A DNA stretch of 64,000 nucleotides from Ferroacidibacillus organovorans. GTDB taxonomy: Bacteria; Bacillota; Bacilli; Alicyclobacillales; SLC66. Shown here piece after piece: positions 1 through 10,406 of this stretch. The DNA lies in NCBI RefSeq assembly GCF_001642725.1, contig NZ_LSUQ01000004.1, forward strand, positions 55,804 to 119,803. Direction: 5' to 3'. Positions within the stretch are counted from its first letter, which is position 1. Each line of letters opens with the position of its first letter. The notes under the pieces are model-generated. The model was not told the DNA's origin, ran no database searches, and worked only from the letters and a program-made list of their open reading frames with translations. The position numbers were made by a program, and so were the translations under genes.

Positions 1-326
1 TTGAAGATTTGATTCAGTTTGGGGTCAATCCGACGCGTCTGAGCGCCGTCGGTTACGGTCAGTACCACCCGGTCGTGCCAAATTCCACAGCGGCTGGGCG
101 ACAGCAGAATCGCCGCGTCAATATCGTCATCCTGCGCAGTACGTACTCCCTGCAACAAGGGGAGTCATCGTTTGGCGCACAGCCGAACGCCCTCGCTGCG
201 ATCACACCGGCAGTCGGTGTGAATCGCAATGTGCTGATCTCCCAAAACACGACGCCAAGCAATCTGCAAATCCCCATTGTCCTTCAGTCAAAATCGGTGC
301 AAAGCGGTGCACCAACTCATCCGTGA
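1..326 (+). CDS. MotB/OmpA-like protein, C-terminal part (5' end outside window)
   Basis: The reading frame is open from base 3 and ends at the TGA at 324-326, so only the last ~107 residues are present. The first part matches the end of an OmpA/MotB peptidoglycan-binding domain: NPTRLSAVGYGQYHPVVPN, then the GRQQNRRVNIVI segment with its conserved N-R-R-V pattern. In this family the domain anchors a membrane protein, typically the MotB stator of the flagellar motor, to the cell wall. The remaining ~65 residues are a low-complexity Ser/Thr/Pro/Val-rich tail. MotB is preferred because MotB proteins of Bacillota end this way, but another OmpA-family protein cannot be excluded without the N-terminus. 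No terminator is visible before the uvrB promoter. Confidence 0.7.
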   Translation, partial: EDLIQFGVNPTRLSAVGYGQYHPVVPNSTAAGRQQNRRVNIVILRSTYSLQQGESSFGAQPNALAAITPAVGVNRNVLISQNTTPSNLQIPIVLQSKSVQSGAPTHP

Positions 327-393
327 TGCTGTTGCGACGCGGACGGCGTAGCGGTGTGGCGAAAAATTGCGAACCAAAGTCTGTCCTCTTCCA

Positions 394-422
394 TTTCCAT
401 CGAACGTATGATCGTATATAAT
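394..422 (+). promoter_or_regulatory. uvrB promoter with LexA (SOS) box
   Basis: A -35 TTTCCA (394-399, 4/6) and a perfect -10 TATAAT (417-422) are 17 bp apart. Between them, at 401-414, lies CGAACGTATGATCG, one mismatch from the Bacillus LexA/DinR box CGAAC-N4-GTTCG. A repressor bound there would block polymerase directly. This fits uvrBA as classical SOS genes. The motif is seen; LexA binding is inferred. Confidence 0.7.
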
Positions 423-460
423 GCGAAGAGATGATGGGTGATGATGGGAGGCTGTTTGCG

Positions 461-2437
461 ATGGCACTGCCAGGATCGTTTGAACTGGTGTCTGAGTATG
501 AGCCGACGGGCGACCAACCGAAAGCGATTGAACAATTGACATCAGGCATACAAAAAGGTGATCGCTTTCAGACGCTGCTCGGCGTCACGGGTTCTGGAAA
601 GACGTTTACCGTGGCTAACGTCGTCGCAAAGATCAACAAGCCAACGCTTGTGATTGCGCACAACAAGACGCTCGCCGCACAGCTCACGTCCGAGTTTAAA
701 GAATTTTTCCCCAAAAACGCTGTTGAGTACTTTGTCAGTTATTACGATTACTATCAACCGGAAGCGTATATTCCGCACACCGATACGTTTATTGAGAAAG
801 ACGCGAAAACGAATGACGAGATCGATAAACTGAGGCACTCTGCGACGAGTTCGCTGTTTGAACGAAATGACGTTCTTGTTGTCGCGAGTGTCTCAAGCAT
901 TTTCGGACTAGGTTCGCCATTTCGCTATAAAGAAAACGTTCTCTCGCTGCGTGTGGGCATGGAGAAACCGCGCAACGAGATGCTGCGGCGACTCGTAGAT
1001 ATGCAGTACGAGCGAAATGATGTGAACTTTGTGCGCGGAACCTTTCGCGTACGCGGAGATGTCGTTGAAATTGTTCCGGCATCGCACGGGGAACAGGCGC
1101 TTCGCGTCGAGTTTTTTGGGGAAGAGATTGAACGCATTACGGCAGTCGATATCCTGACCGGTGAAATGATCGGCCGGCGCGAGCATGTCGCCATTTTTCC
1201 GGCGTCCCACTATGTCTCGGGAAAAGAGACGATTGAGAGAGCGGCGGCATCGATACGCGCGGAACTTTTAGAGCGCCTCTCCGAGTTGCGATCTGCAGGA
1301 CGTCTGCTTGAGGCGCAGCGGTTAGAGCAGCGCACAAACTACGATCTTGAGATGATGCAGGAGGTCGGTTTTTGCTCAGGCATTGAAAATTACTCGCGTC
1401 ATTTAGACGGCCGCTCGGCCGGAGACCCTCCCTATACCCTGTTTGATTACTTTCCAGATGATTTTCTCTTGGTGATTGATGAGTCGCACGTGACGATCCC
1501 GCAGTTGCACGGTATGTACGGTGGGGATCGCTCGCGAAAATTGACGCTGATCGAACACGGTTTTCGGCTGCCGTCTGCTGCTGACAATCGTCCGCTGCGT
1601 TTTGAAGAGCTTTCGATGTACAAGTATCAGACGATCTTTGTCTCGGCGACGCCTGGGGATTATGAGTTGAAGGTGAGCGCGCAAAAAGTAGAGCAGATCA
1701 TCCGCCCGACGGGACTGCTCGATCCGCTCATCACAGTGCGGCCAATTAAAGGACAGATTGACGATCTGATCGCGGAGATTCGCAAGCGGATCGCCCGTCA
1801 AGAGCGCGTTCTGGTAACTACGCTCACGAAGAAGATGTCAGAAGACCTCACCGATTATTTGAAAGAGGTAGGCATCAAGGTGCGCTATCTGCACAGCGAC
1901 ATTAAGACGCTTGAGCGCATGGCGATACTGCGCGATTTGAGGATTGGCGTTTTTGATGTGCTGATCGGAATCAACCTCTTGCGTGAAGGGCTTGATTTGC
2001 CTGAAGTATCACTCGTCGCCATCCTCGATGCGGACAAAGAAGGCTTTTTGCGAGCGTGGCGGTCGCTGATTCAGACGATTGGAAGAGCCGCGCGCAACGC
2101 GTCGGGCGAGGTGATCATGTACGCCGATGTGTACACTGACTCGATGAAGCTGGCGATTTCAGAGACGGAGCGCAGGCGTTTACTCCAGTCGGAGCACAAC
2201 GAGGCTCACGGCATCACACCGCAGACGATTCATAAAGCGGTGCGCGATGTGATAGAAGCGACGAAACTCGTCTCTGATGGGGAAGAACTAGCGACGAAAG
2301 TTGCAAAGATGACCAAAGCGGAGCGCCGCGAGTTGATCGGGCGTTTGGAACAGGAAATGAAAGAGGCGGCAAAATCGTTGCAGTTTGAACGTGCGGCAGA
2401 GTTGCGTGATATGTTGATTGAGTTGTCTGCGTCCTGA
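461..2437 (+). CDS. uvrB: UvrABC excinuclease subunit B
   Basis: DNA damage-recognition helicase of nucleotide excision repair. It is loaded by UvrA, verifies the lesion and recruits UvrC. The 658-residue length is normal. Seen: Walker A GVTGSGKT (residues 41-48), the aromatic beta-hairpin region with [12 protein letters not shown] that inserts between DNA strands, the DESH Walker B box, helicase motifs through QTIGRAARN, and a C-terminal UVR coiled-coil motif that binds UvrC. The ATG at 461 is chosen over upstream ATGs at 431 and 434 because GGGAGG precedes it at good spacing and [20 protein letters not shown] is the usual N-terminus. It is followed by uvrA and is probably SOS-induced through the LexA-like box. 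Confidence 0.97.
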   Translation: MALPGSFELVSEYEPTGDQPKAIEQLTSGIQKGDRFQTLLGVTGSGKTFTVANVVAKINKPTLVIAHNKTLAAQLTSEFKEFFPKNAVEYFVSYYDYYQPEAYIPHTDTFIEKDAKTNDEIDKLRHSATSSLFERNDVLVVASVSSIFGLGSPFRYKENVLSLRVGMEKPRNEMLRRLVDMQYERNDVNFVRGTFRVRGDVVEIVPASHGEQALRVEFFGEEIERITAVDILTGEMIGRREHVAIFPASHYVSGKETIERAAASIRAELLERLSELRSAGRLLEAQRLEQRTNYDLEMMQEVGFCSGIENYSRHLDGRSAGDPPYTLFDYFPDDFLLVIDESHVTIPQLHGMYGGDRSRKLTLIEHGFRLPSAADNRPLRFEELSMYKYQTIFVSATPGDYELKVSAQKVEQIIRPTGLLDPLITVRPIKGQIDDLIAEIRKRIARQERVLVTTLTKKMSEDLTDYLKEVGIKVRYLHSDIKTLERMAILRDLRIGVFDVLIGINLLREGLDLPEVSLVAILDADKEGFLRAWRSLIQTIGRAARNASGEVIMYADVYTDSMKLAISETERRRLLQSEHNEAHGITPQTIHKAVRDVIEATKLVSDGEELATKVAKMTKAERRELIGRLEQEMKEAAKSLQFERAAELRDMLIELSAS

Positions 2438-2507
2438 GGGACGCAATAAAACGCGAGGTGCGACGAACGCGGTCGCGAGCAGAGACAAGACTCGTTTGGA
2501 GGCCCGA

Positions 2508-5369
2508 ATGGCACACGAATCGATTGTGATTAAAGGCGCGCGCGCGCATAACTTAAAAAACATAGATGTGGTCATTCCGCGCGATAAGTTGGTCGTATTC
2601 ACCGGACTTAGCGGTTCAGGGAAATCATCGCTCGCGTTTGACACGCTGTACGCAGAGGGACAGCGGAGGTATGTCGAATCGCTTTCGGCGTACGCCCGAC
2701 AGTTTCTGGGGCAGATGGACAAGCCGGACGTCGATTCGATTGAAGGGCTGTCTCCCGCGATTAGCATTGATCAGAAAACGACGAGCCGAAACCCGCGCTC
2801 GACGGTGGGCACGGTGACCGAGATCTATGACTATCTGCGGTTGCTCTTTGCGCGTATCGGCATCCCGCATTGTCCGAAGTGTGGCACGCCGATTTCCTCT
2901 CAAACGATCGATCAAATGGTCGATCGTGTCTTAACGCTTCCCGAGCGCGCCCGGATTCAGATTCTCGCCCCAGTCATCACGGGGAAAAAGGGTGAACACC
3001 AAAAGGTCTTTGAGGACCTGATGCGAAGTGGCTACGTGCGGGTGCGTGTTGACGGTGAACTGCGTGAGTTGGGTGAAGAGATCAAGCTTGAGAAGAATAA
3101 AAAACACACGATCGCCGTGGTGATTGACCGTATCATCGTGAAAGAAGACGTGCGCACGCGCGTTGCAGAGTCATTGGAAAATGCGCTGACGCTTTCGGGG
3201 GGGACGGTCATCGTTGACGTGCTGGAACAGGAGGAGCTCCTGTTCAGTCAGAATCTCGCCTGTCCGAATTGCGGGTATAGCGTTGATGAGCTTGCGCCCC
3301 GTATGTTTTCATTCAATAGCCCGTTTGGCGCGTGCGAAGCGTGTACGGGGCTTGGCGCCAAGCAGGAGGTCGACTTGGACTTGGTCATTCCCGATCCGGG
3401 CAAGACGATCGACGAAGGCGGCATTGTGCCGTGGGCGGGGACGACGTCAACCTATTATCCGCGACTGCTTGAGAGCGCCTGCAGGCACCTTGGGATCGCG
3501 ACGGATGTGCCGATCAAGGATGTGGACCAGGCTGCGCTTGACCAACTCTTTTATGGCATCAAAGGACAAAAAATCAAATTTACTTATGAAAATGATTTTG
3601 GGCAAGTCAAACAGGCAGAAGTGCCCTTTGAAGGGGTTGTCCACAATCTTGAACGACGTTATCGCGAGACGGCGTCTGACTATATTCGCGAGTTTGTCGA
3701 GGAGTTCATGAGCAGTCGGCCATGCCCGGCCTGTCGCGGGAAGCGATTGAAGCCAGAGAGTCTCGCCGTGCGCATCGCAGGTGCATCCATCGCAGATGTC
3801 ACGGAGCGGTCGATCGTCGAAGCGATCGCATTCTTTGAGGCGCTTACGCTTACGGAAAAGGAGCTGCAGATTGCGCACCTCATTCTGAAGGAGATCGGCG
3901 CGCGGCTCGGTTTCTTGCGTGATGTGGGACTCAATTATCTCACGCTGGCGCGCGCGGCAGGAACGCTGTCGGGTGGTGAGGCGCAGCGCATTCGGTTGGC
4001 GACACAGATTGGTTCTAGCCTCGTCGGTGTACTGTACATTTTGGATGAACCGAGCATTGGACTTCACCAGCGTGACAATGCGCGACTGATTCGCACGCTG
4101 ACACAGATGCGCGATCTCGGGAACACGCTGATTGTCGTGGAGCACGACGAGGATACGATGTTTGCGGCCGATCAGATCATTGACATTGGACCCGGCGCGG
4201 GTGAGCATGGCGGTCATGTCGTTGCGCAAGGAACGGTTCAAGAGGTGATGGACCACCCGCATTCGATTACGGGCATGTACCTCAGCGGCCGACGTTCGAT
4301 TCCGATTCCTCCGGCGCGTCGTCAATCAGACGGCCGAGTGGTCGAGGTTCGCGGTGCGAAAGAAAACAATCTAAAGAATCTCTCGGTGCGCTTCCCGCTC
4401 GGCGTATTTACGTGTGTGACAGGCGTTTCTGGGTCGGGAAAAAGCACGCTCGTCAATGAAATTCTCCACAAAGCGCTCGCGGCAAAACTCAATCGCGCGC
4501 GGATTCGCGCCGGGCGCCACGATGAGATTCGCGGACTTGAGCACCTCGACAAAGTGATCGATATCGACCAATCGCCGATCGGACGCACGCCGCGGTCGAA
4601 TCCAGCGACATACACAGGGGTGTTTGACGACATCCGCGATGTGTTTGCGACGACGCAGGAAGCAAAGGTGCGCGGGTATAAGAAGGGACGTTTCAGTTTT
4701 AACGTGCGCGGAGGTCGGTGCGAGGCGTGTCGCGGTGACGGCATCATCAAGATCGAGATGCACTTTCTCCCGGATGTGTACGTGCCGTGTGAAATTTGCA
4801 AGGGTCGACGCTACAACCGTGAGACGCTTGAGGTGCACTACAAGGGGCGCTCGATCGCGGACGTCCTCGACATGACGATCGAAGAGGCGCTGACGTATTT
4901 TGAAAACGTTCCTAAAATTGCGCGCAAGCTACAGACGCTCTCTGATGTGGGACTCAACTACATGCGCCTGGGACAGCCTGCGACAACCATGTCGGGCGGC
5001 GAAGCGCAGCGCGTAAAGTTGGCGTCTGAACTGCATCGCCGCAGCACAGGGAGAACCTTGTACATTTTGGACGAGCCAACGACGGGACTTCACGCCGCAG
5101 ACATTGAGCGACTGTTGATCGTGCTTCAACGACTCGTTGATGCAGGGGATACGGTGGTCGTGATCGAACATAATCTGGATGTGATCAAGACGGCGGATTA
5201 CCTGATCGATCTCGGACCTGAAGGCGGCGATCAGGGGGGGCGACTCGTCGCGAGCGGCACACCTGAGAAGATCGCAAAGTCCCCTGAGTCGTATACAGGT
5301 CAATATCTTGCGCCTGTGCTTGAGCGGGATCGGGCACGCGCGGAGTTGCGTGAAACGGTTGCACTTTAG
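2508..5369 (+). CDS. uvrA: UvrABC excinuclease subunit A
   Basis: Dimeric ABC-type ATPase that first detects bulky DNA lesions and delivers UvrB. 953 residues, typical length. Two ABC modules are visible: Walker [10 protein letters not shown] (from residue 33) and GVSGSGKST (about 639-647), with signatures [12 protein letters not shown] and [12 protein letters not shown]. Zinc-module cysteines are present: CPKCG, CPNCG, CEAC in the first half, and CEACRGDG with CEICKGRR in the second. The ATG at 2508 follows GGAGG. A longer in-frame ORF from 2418 overlaps the end of uvrB and lacks support. Co-transcribed with uvrB (70-bp gap). Confidence 0.97.
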   Translation: MAHESIVIKGARAHNLKNIDVVIPRDKLVVFTGLSGSGKSSLAFDTLYAEGQRRYVESLSAYARQFLGQMDKPDVDSIEGLSPAISIDQKTTSRNPRSTVGTVTEIYDYLRLLFARIGIPHCPKCGTPISSQTIDQMVDRVLTLPERARIQILAPVITGKKGEHQKVFEDLMRSGYVRVRVDGELRELGEEIKLEKNKKHTIAVVIDRIIVKEDVRTRVAESLENALTLSGGTVIVDVLEQEELLFSQNLACPNCGYSVDELAPRMFSFNSPFGACEACTGLGAKQEVDLDLVIPDPGKTIDEGGIVPWAGTTSTYYPRLLESACRHLGIATDVPIKDVDQAALDQLFYGIKGQKIKFTYENDFGQVKQAEVPFEGVVHNLERRYRETASDYIREFVEEFMSSRPCPACRGKRLKPESLAVRIAGASIADVTERSIVEAIAFFEALTLTEKELQIAHLILKEIGARLGFLRDVGLNYLTLARAAGTLSGGEAQRIRLATQIGSSLVGVLYILDEPSIGLHQRDNARLIRTLTQMRDLGNTLIVVEHDEDTMFAADQIIDIGPGAGEHGGHVVAQGTVQEVMDHPHSITGMYLSGRRSIPIPPARRQSDGRVVEVRGAKENNLKNLSVRFPLGVFTCVTGVSGSGKSTLVNEILHKALAAKLNRARIRAGRHDEIRGLEHLDKVIDIDQSPIGRTPRSNPATYTGVFDDIRDVFATTQEAKVRGYKKGRFSFNVRGGRCEACRGDGIIKIEMHFLPDVYVPCEICKGRRYNRETLEVHYKGRSIADVLDMTIEEALTYFENVPKIARKLQTLSDVGLNYMRLGQPATTMSGGEAQRVKLASELHRRSTGRTLYILDEPTTGLHAADIERLLIVLQRLVDAGDTVVVIEHNLDVIKTADYLIDLGPEGGDQGGRLVASGTPEKIAKSPESYTGQYLAPVLERDRARAELRETVAL

Positions 5370-5422
5370 GGCGGCAGAGCAGGTGCGGGCGGCAGGGAGT
5401 TGCGTGAAAAGGGGTTTTGTGA

Positions 5423-5785
5423 ATGGTAACGGATGATGCTTCTCAGCGAAAAGAGGAGACTGCCTACGAAGCGTTTACCGCACTGGAGGTGCGGGTGGGG
5501 AAAATTCTAACGGCTGTGCTTCATCCGAAGGCGAAGAAACCTGCCTATCAGTTGACGATCGACTTTGGCACACTCGGCGTCAAAAAGAGTTCGGCTCAGC
5601 TCACCGTTCAGTATCAGCCTGAAGATCTGATCGGACGGCAGATTGTCGCTGTCGTAAATTTTCCGCCGCGTTTGATCGGCGGGTTCACATCGGAAGTGTT
5701 GGTGCTCGGTGCTCTGCATGACGATGGGGCGGTCACACTTCTCACGCCAGAGCGCGCGGTGCCGCTTGGCGCGCCGATTGCCTGA
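5423..5785 (+). CDS. csaA: CsaA-type tRNA-binding/chaperone protein
   Basis: 120 residues, a single tRNA-binding OB-fold domain of the CsaA/EMAP-II C-terminal type. Seen: AFTALEVRVGKILTAVLHP at the start of the fold and QIVAVVNFPPRLIGGFTSEV near the end, both hallmarks of the family. In B. subtilis CsaA is a homodimeric chaperone associated with protein export; the fold also binds tRNA. The protein has an extra ~18-residue charged N-terminal extension. AAGGGG precedes the ATG. It lies 1 bp upstream of the pxpB-like gene, so the two are probably co-transcribed; no functional link is obvious. Confidence 0.9.
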   Translation: MVTDDASQRKEETAYEAFTALEVRVGKILTAVLHPKAKKPAYQLTIDFGTLGVKKSSAQLTVQYQPEDLIGRQIVAVVNFPPRLIGGFTSEVLVLGALHDDGAVTLLTPERAVPLGAPIA

Positions 5786-5786
5786 G

Positions 5787-6446
5787 ATGCGCGTCACGTG
5801 GTTTGGCGATGACGCGACGCTCGTTGAGGGCGTTTCACGTGACTTGCGCCATGCGTTGGTGTTGTCCGTCCGTCCAGCGTGGCTGCGCGAGGTCGTTTGT
5901 GTGGGAGAAGACGCGATGCTGTATCTTCAAGCACCGCCTCGTGATCGCGAAATTTCCGCGGATCGAGCAGCGCTCCACACCGTGATTTGCGCATGGCTTT
6001 ACGCTGTGGGGCAAGGCGAGACTGCGTTCATTTCGCAAAAACCAAAGTTGCATGCGTGTACCGTGCGCTATGGTGGCGAGGATACCGATCTGGAAGAGGT
6101 CGCACGCCGTGTCAACCTCTCCGTTTCAGACGTGATCGCGCGGCACACGAGCCAGACGTACATCGTTGACGCGGCGGGTTTTGTGCCAGGGTTTGCCTAC
6201 CTCGAAGGCCTCCCGGATTCGCTTTACCTACCGCGCAAAGCTGTTCCGCGCGTTCAGGTGTTCCCTGGGGCGGTGGCAATCGCAGCTGGTTATACGGGGA
6301 TCTATCCTTCGGCGAGCGCTGGGGGATGGTGGATTTTGGGGACGCTCGTTGATCCACTGCCCGGTGCGCTGTGGCAGTGGGATGCCGATCCGCCTGCGCG
6401 TCTGGGTTTTGGCGACCGCGTGGTATTTCGCTCCGTCGACGCGTAG
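5787..6446 (+). CDS. pxpB: 5-oxoprolinase subunit B (PxpB/KipI family)
   Basis: 219 residues, the KipI/allophanate-hydrolase-subunit-1 family. PxpB works with PxpA and PxpC in ATP-dependent opening of 5-oxoproline to glutamate; the B. subtilis homologue was first described as KipI, an inhibitor of the sporulation kinase KinA. Seen: the FVPGFAYLEGLP segment, the RVQVFPGAVAIAAGYTGIYP stretch and the GGWWILG motif. ATG at 5787 is 1 bp after the csaA stop; a longer frame from 5709 overlaps csaA and is rejected. Neither pxpC nor pxpA follows, which is unusual, so it may work with unlinked partners or act alone. Confidence 0.85.
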   Translation: MRVTWFGDDATLVEGVSRDLRHALVLSVRPAWLREVVCVGEDAMLYLQAPPRDREISADRAALHTVICAWLYAVGQGETAFISQKPKLHACTVRYGGEDTDLEEVARRVNLSVSDVIARHTSQTYIVDAAGFVPGFAYLEGLPDSLYLPRKAVPRVQVFPGAVAIAAGYTGIYPSASAGGWWILGTLVDPLPGALWQWDADPPARLGFGDRVVFRSVDA

Positions 6447-6470
6447 CGAGGAACGGAGGGTGAAACAGAG

Positions 6471-7490
6471 ATGAGCTATATCCGCGAACTTGAACGCGTT
6501 TTTGCGGGGCGACTACGGATCAATCACGAGCCTCCAGAAGCGTTCCAGGCCGAATCGTTCGATGCATTGGTACGCGGGAGCACCGTGCGCGATCAGCGCT
6601 GTTTTGCCTGGATCGAACACGGGAAAAAGTACTATGTCGCGTATCACGTTTCGCAATTGACGAAAACGGAAGAGACGCTGTTACGCCTTTTGCTGACGAA
6701 TCATCAGGACGAAACGCTGGAAAAACCGAGATGGCAAGAGGAGATTCACGCCGCGCTGCGGGAAGCGCCGGAGCCTTTTCCACGCGCGATTCGGATCGAA
6801 GATGAAGTTGAAGAAACGCCTGTTCCGTGGAGTTGGCCCGTCTACTTGATTGGCGTGCGGCCTCACGACACACCGAAAGAAGATACGCGTCAAGAATTGC
6901 AGAGCGCGCTTCACTCGCTCGCCGAAGCCTCTTCCGGTGAGTTTTACTTTACATATGACCAGGCGCTTGTCGTGTGCGTTTTTCCAAGGCATGCGGATGA
7001 AGATATGCACAGTCCTAGGGAAACAGCTGAGGCGCTCGTCGATGGTCTGGTATCTGAGTCGTTTATCGATGCGCGCGCGGTCTATAGCGGTGCGGTGCGC
7101 AGTTTGCCAGAATTGCTCCTGACCCTTCGGCGCATGCTGTTTGTCGTGATGACCGCTGAGGCGCTCACGCCAGAATCGCGCGTGCTCACGGCCCAGGGAC
7201 TCGGCGTCTATGAATTGCTGTTTGGCTTGCGTCCGCACTTGCGACAGGCATATGCGGCGCACACGATCACGCCGTCTGTCACGATGACGCTTGGGGCAGA
7301 GCTTGAGCAGACGGTGATGACGTTTGTGGCATGCGATCTAAACATGAGCGAAACCGCGCGCAAACTCTATCTGCACCGCAACAGCTTGCTGTATCGGATT
7401 GAGCGCATACGCGAATTGACCGGCTACGACGTTCGTCGGTTCGACGACGCGGTGACGGTGTGGGCGGCTCTTCTCTTGCGTAGACTGTGA
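6471..7490 (+). CDS. PucR/CdaR-family transcriptional regulator
   Basis: 339 residues ending in a PucR-type helix-turn-helix: MTFVACDLNMSETARKLYLH followed by RNSLLYRIERIRELTG, the diagnostic pattern of this C-terminal DNA-binding domain (about residues 280-330). The central part resembles the GGDEF-like region often found before this HTH, without catalytic motifs that I can see. The N-terminal ~150 residues are not recognisable. Family members often activate purine, sugar-acid or 5-oxoproline catabolism. Placement directly after pxpB makes control of that gene a reasonable guess. GGAGGG precedes the ATG. Confidence 0.75.
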   Translation: MSYIRELERVFAGRLRINHEPPEAFQAESFDALVRGSTVRDQRCFAWIEHGKKYYVAYHVSQLTKTEETLLRLLLTNHQDETLEKPRWQEEIHAALREAPEPFPRAIRIEDEVEETPVPWSWPVYLIGVRPHDTPKEDTRQELQSALHSLAEASSGEFYFTYDQALVVCVFPRHADEDMHSPRETAEALVDGLVSESFIDARAVYSGAVRSLPELLLTLRRMLFVVMTAEALTPESRVLTAQGLGVYELLFGLRPHLRQAYAAHTITPSVTMTLGAELEQTVMTFVACDLNMSETARKLYLHRNSLLYRIERIRELTGYDVRRFDDAVTVWAALLLRRL

Positions 7491-7631
7491 ACGAATATTT
7501 TTCGGCGCGCGAACTGCCTAAACATTGGTGTGGAACTTTGTGTAGAGTGCCATATGGTGGGGTGTGGGCAAGTCGGGCTATACTACCGAAAGTAGTGAAA
7601 CGCATCGACTTTTTGAAAGGGGCTCACAGCC

Positions 7632-8741
7632 TTGGCAGAAGTAATTTTGAAAAACGTATACAAACGCTATACCGGCAACGTTGTCGCAGTGACCGATTTT
7701 AATCTTGAAATTGCAGATAAAGAGTTTATCGTCCTGGTTGGCCCATCGGGTTGCGGAAAATCCACGACACTCCGCATGATTGCGGGGCTCGAAGAGATCT
7801 CGGACGGCGATTTGATGATTGGTCAACGTCGCATGAATGACGTCGCGCCAAAAGATCGCGATATTGCGATGGTATTCCAGAACTACGCGCTCTATCCGCA
7901 CATGACGGTGTATCAAAATATGGCGTTTGGGCTCAAACTGCGACGCTTCCCAAAAGCTGAGATTGACAAGCGCGTGCGCGATGCGGCGCAAATCCTCGAT
8001 ATCACCCACTTGTTGGCGAGAAAACCAAAGGCGCTTTCTGGCGGGCAACGTCAACGCGTCGCGCTGGGACGCGCGATTGTCCGAGAACCACAGGCGTTTT
8101 TGATGGACGAGCCACTTTCAAACCTTGACGCGAAGTTGCGCGTCGCGATGCGCACAGAGATCAGTAAACTTCACAAGCGCTTGCAAACGACGTTCATCTA
8201 TGTCACACACGATCAGACGGAAGCGATGACGATGGGCGATCGCATCGTCGTTATGAAAGACGGTTTTATTCAGCAGGTGGCAACCCCGCAAGAGATCTAC
8301 AATCATCCGCGCAATCTGTTTGTGGCTGGATTTATCGGTTCACCTTCCATGAACTTTATCAACGGTCAGGTTGAAGAACAAAACGGAAAACTGCGCTTTG
8401 TAGCGCAAGGACTGTCACTAGAAATCCCGGAGGGACGCCACGAAGCGGTGCGTGCAGCGGGCGCGGTTGGTAAAGAGATGGTGCTCGGCATTCGCCCAGA
8501 ACACATCCACGATGAGCCTGTCTACACGGAGACGTATCCGGGTGGCATTTTTGAAGCGGTGATCGAAGTGGTTGAGCATATGGGGTCGGAAATGTACTTG
8601 ATGATGGACCTCAGCGGCCAGCAGGTTACGGGACGGATTGTCGCGCGCAGTGACGTGCACGCTTCAGAAAACGTGAGACTCGTGATGGACATGAGCAAGA
8701 TTCACATGTTTGACAAAGAGACGGAACTGTCCATTCTGTGA
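7632..8741 (+). CDS. msmX: Sugar ABC transporter ATPase, MsmX/UgpC type
   Basis: 369 residues and very close to the MsmX/UgpC/MalK group: Walker A GPSGCGKST (37-45), Q-loop MVFQNYALYPHMTVY, signature LSGGQRQRVALG, Walker B FLMDEPLSNLDAKLR, H-loop YVTHDQTEA, and a C-terminal TOBE-type regulatory domain. In Bacillota MsmX is a shared ATPase energising several carbohydrate importers. The absence of permease or binding-protein genes nearby fits that role. TTG at 7632 is taken as the start because AAAGGGG precedes it and MAEVILKNVYKRY is the usual N-terminus. A -10-like TATACT lies at 7579-7584 but no good -35 was found. Confidence 0.9.
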   Translation: MAEVILKNVYKRYTGNVVAVTDFNLEIADKEFIVLVGPSGCGKSTTLRMIAGLEEISDGDLMIGQRRMNDVAPKDRDIAMVFQNYALYPHMTVYQNMAFGLKLRRFPKAEIDKRVRDAAQILDITHLLARKPKALSGGQRQRVALGRAIVREPQAFLMDEPLSNLDAKLRVAMRTEISKLHKRLQTTFIYVTHDQTEAMTMGDRIVVMKDGFIQQVATPQEIYNHPRNLFVAGFIGSPSMNFINGQVEEQNGKLRFVAQGLSLEIPEGRHEAVRAAGAVGKEMVLGIRPEHIHDEPVYTETYPGGIFEAVIEVVEHMGSEMYLMMDLSGQQVTGRIVARSDVHASENVRLVMDMSKIHMFDKETELSIL

Positions 8742-8784
8742 TGACCTTATATCCCCAAGCTTCTGATAGGAAGGGGGCTGCGCG

Positions 8785-9717
8785 ATGAGCGGGTTTGTCA
8801 CGGTCGCTCAACTCGTGGAAGAGTTAAATCTTGAATTGATCGGCAGCGGAATCGGTTTAGCGCGCACGATCAACTCAGAGGAGATCAATCGTCCGGGCCT
8901 CGGGCTCGCCGGATTTCTCGTGTATTATCCATCCGATCGCGTGCAGGTGCTGGGGCGCACAGAACTGGCTTTCCTAAGCTCCATCGATGCGATGGACGCG
9001 CGTGAGCGACTGAAGCGGATCTGTAGTTTTGAGCAGACCCCCTGTATCGTAGTGACGCGCAACCAGGAAATCTCAGATGAACTGCGTGAAGAAGCGGAAC
9101 AATACGGCGTTCCGCTTCTTCGGACGCGCCTTTCGACGCCTAAGTTTATTGCTCAGATCACAACCTTTCTCGAACTTCACCTCGCGCCAGAAACGCTCGT
9201 CCATGGTGTCTTGGTGGACGTGTACGGGATCGGCATTTTGATGACCGGGTCAAGTGGCATTGGGAAGAGTGAGACAGCGCTCGAACTGCTCAAAAGAGGT
9301 CATCGCATGGTGGCGGATGACGCGGTGGAAATTCGCCGGATTTCTGAGGACACGCTGGTGGGGATGGCGCCTCCCCTCTTGCAGCATTTGCTTGAGATTC
9401 GTGGACTCGGCGTACTGAACGCGATGACCTTGTTTGGCGCAGGCGCGATTCGCACGCATAAGAAAATTGAAATGATCATTGAGCTTGAGGCTTGGCAGGA
9501 TGATCGCTCGTATGACAGACTCGGACTCGATGAAGACAAGCGGCGCATTCTCGATGTAGATCTTACCTGTCTGATTATCCCTGTGCGACCGGGGCGAAAC
9601 CTTGCGATCATTATCGAGGTGGCGGCGATGAATCAGCGCCTCAAACGAATGGGGTACAACGCGGCGCGTGAACTGTCGGAAAAGTTGATGTCCTCGATGG
9701 ACGCGCACGAAGATTAG
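8785..9717 (+). CDS. hprK: HPr kinase/phosphorylase
   Basis: 310 residues, normal for HprK/P. The enzyme phosphorylates Ser46 of HPr and Crh when glycolytic intermediates are high and removes the phosphate when phosphate is high, which makes it the sensor of CcpA-dependent catabolite repression. Seen: H140 just before the nucleotide site, Walker A GSSGIGKS (155-162), VADDAVEIRR, and the HprK signature LEIRGLGVLN. Its substrate Crh is encoded at 32208. In B. subtilis hprK is followed by lgt, yvoD and ppaX, then yvoF; here the YvoF-like gene follows directly. AAGGGGG precedes the ATG. Confidence 0.96.
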   Translation: MSGFVTVAQLVEELNLELIGSGIGLARTINSEEINRPGLGLAGFLVYYPSDRVQVLGRTELAFLSSIDAMDARERLKRICSFEQTPCIVVTRNQEISDELREEAEQYGVPLLRTRLSTPKFIAQITTFLELHLAPETLVHGVLVDVYGIGILMTGSSGIGKSETALELLKRGHRMVADDAVEIRRISEDTLVGMAPPLLQHLLEIRGLGVLNAMTLFGAGAIRTHKKIEMIIELEAWQDDRSYDRLGLDEDKRRILDVDLTCLIIPVRPGRNLAIIIEVAAMNQRLKRMGYNAARELSEKLMSSMDAHED

Positions 9718-9811
9718 GTCCTATGTGGTCTAATGCGAAATAAAATAAACGCTTCTTACACTACGCGGTGGGTAAAAACCGACTGGCGGAGACATACTGT
9801 GCGCGTCGGAG

Positions 9812-10339
9812 GTGGTGGAGACGCGCAAGGTATCGGTCTATCGCTTACCTGAACGTACTGGAAAAGAACCCTGCAATCCCTTGTATCGTCTCTATGAGAC
9901 GGTGCCTTTTTTTCGTGTCGTAAGGTCAGTGCTCATCCAGCGAATGGTTCGCGTTTGTCCCAGTTTCTCACTAAAAAATACGATATACCGGCGACTGCTT
10001 GGGGTACAGATCGGTGTGCATACGGCGATCGCGCTTGATGTGACGCTCGATATGCTGAAGCCCGAGTGGATTTCGATTGGCCGAAATTGTGTCATCGGAT
10101 ACCAGACCACGATACTCACACACGAATACCTCATTCATGAGTATCGATTCGGACCAGTCACGATTGGCGATGAGGTTATGATTGGAGCGAATTCAACGAT
10201 TCTCGCGGGTGTCACGATCGGGAGCGGAAGTGTCATCGGGGCGGGCTCAGTCGTTTCATCCGACGTCCCGCCAGGCGTATTTGCAGCAGGGGTGCCTGCG
10301 CGAATCATTCGCTCATTGACAGCAACGACGCCCGAATGA
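9812..10339 (+). CDS. yvoF: YvoF-like hexapeptide-repeat acyltransferase
   Basis: 175 residues with a left-handed beta-helix in the C-terminal two thirds, built from hexapeptide repeats (VTIGDEVMIGANSTILAGV, VTIGSGSVIGAGSVVSSDV). It ends in the GVFAAGVPARII motif typical of serine/galactoside/maltose-type O-acetyltransferases. The acceptor is unknown. The symbol rests on family and position: YvoF lies between hprK and hisZ in B. subtilis. GTG at 9812 is the most upstream possible start, but GGAGG overlaps it (9808-9812), so the exact start is unsure. Confidence 0.75.
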   Translation: MVETRKVSVYRLPERTGKEPCNPLYRLYETVPFFRVVRSVLIQRMVRVCPSFSLKNTIYRRLLGVQIGVHTAIALDVTLDMLKPEWISIGRNCVIGYQTTILTHEYLIHEYRFGPVTIGDEVMIGANSTILAGVTIGSGSVIGAGSVVSSDVPPGVFAAGVPARIIRSLTATTPE

Positions 10340-10406
10340 TAGGATTGTACAAGCGGATGCTTTAGCATGTTAAATCACTAAAGTGTATGGAAAAGGACGA
10401 GAGCAA

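Noticed and set aside
3447..4325. 292-residue open frame on the minus strand
   Set aside because: Antisense shadow of uvrA; high Arg/His content and no ribosome site.
10340..10406. T-box or attenuator leader before hisZ
   Set aside because: The gap is under 70 bp and has neither the T-box AGGGTGGNACCGCG core nor a leader peptide rich in His. The same search before argS was negative.
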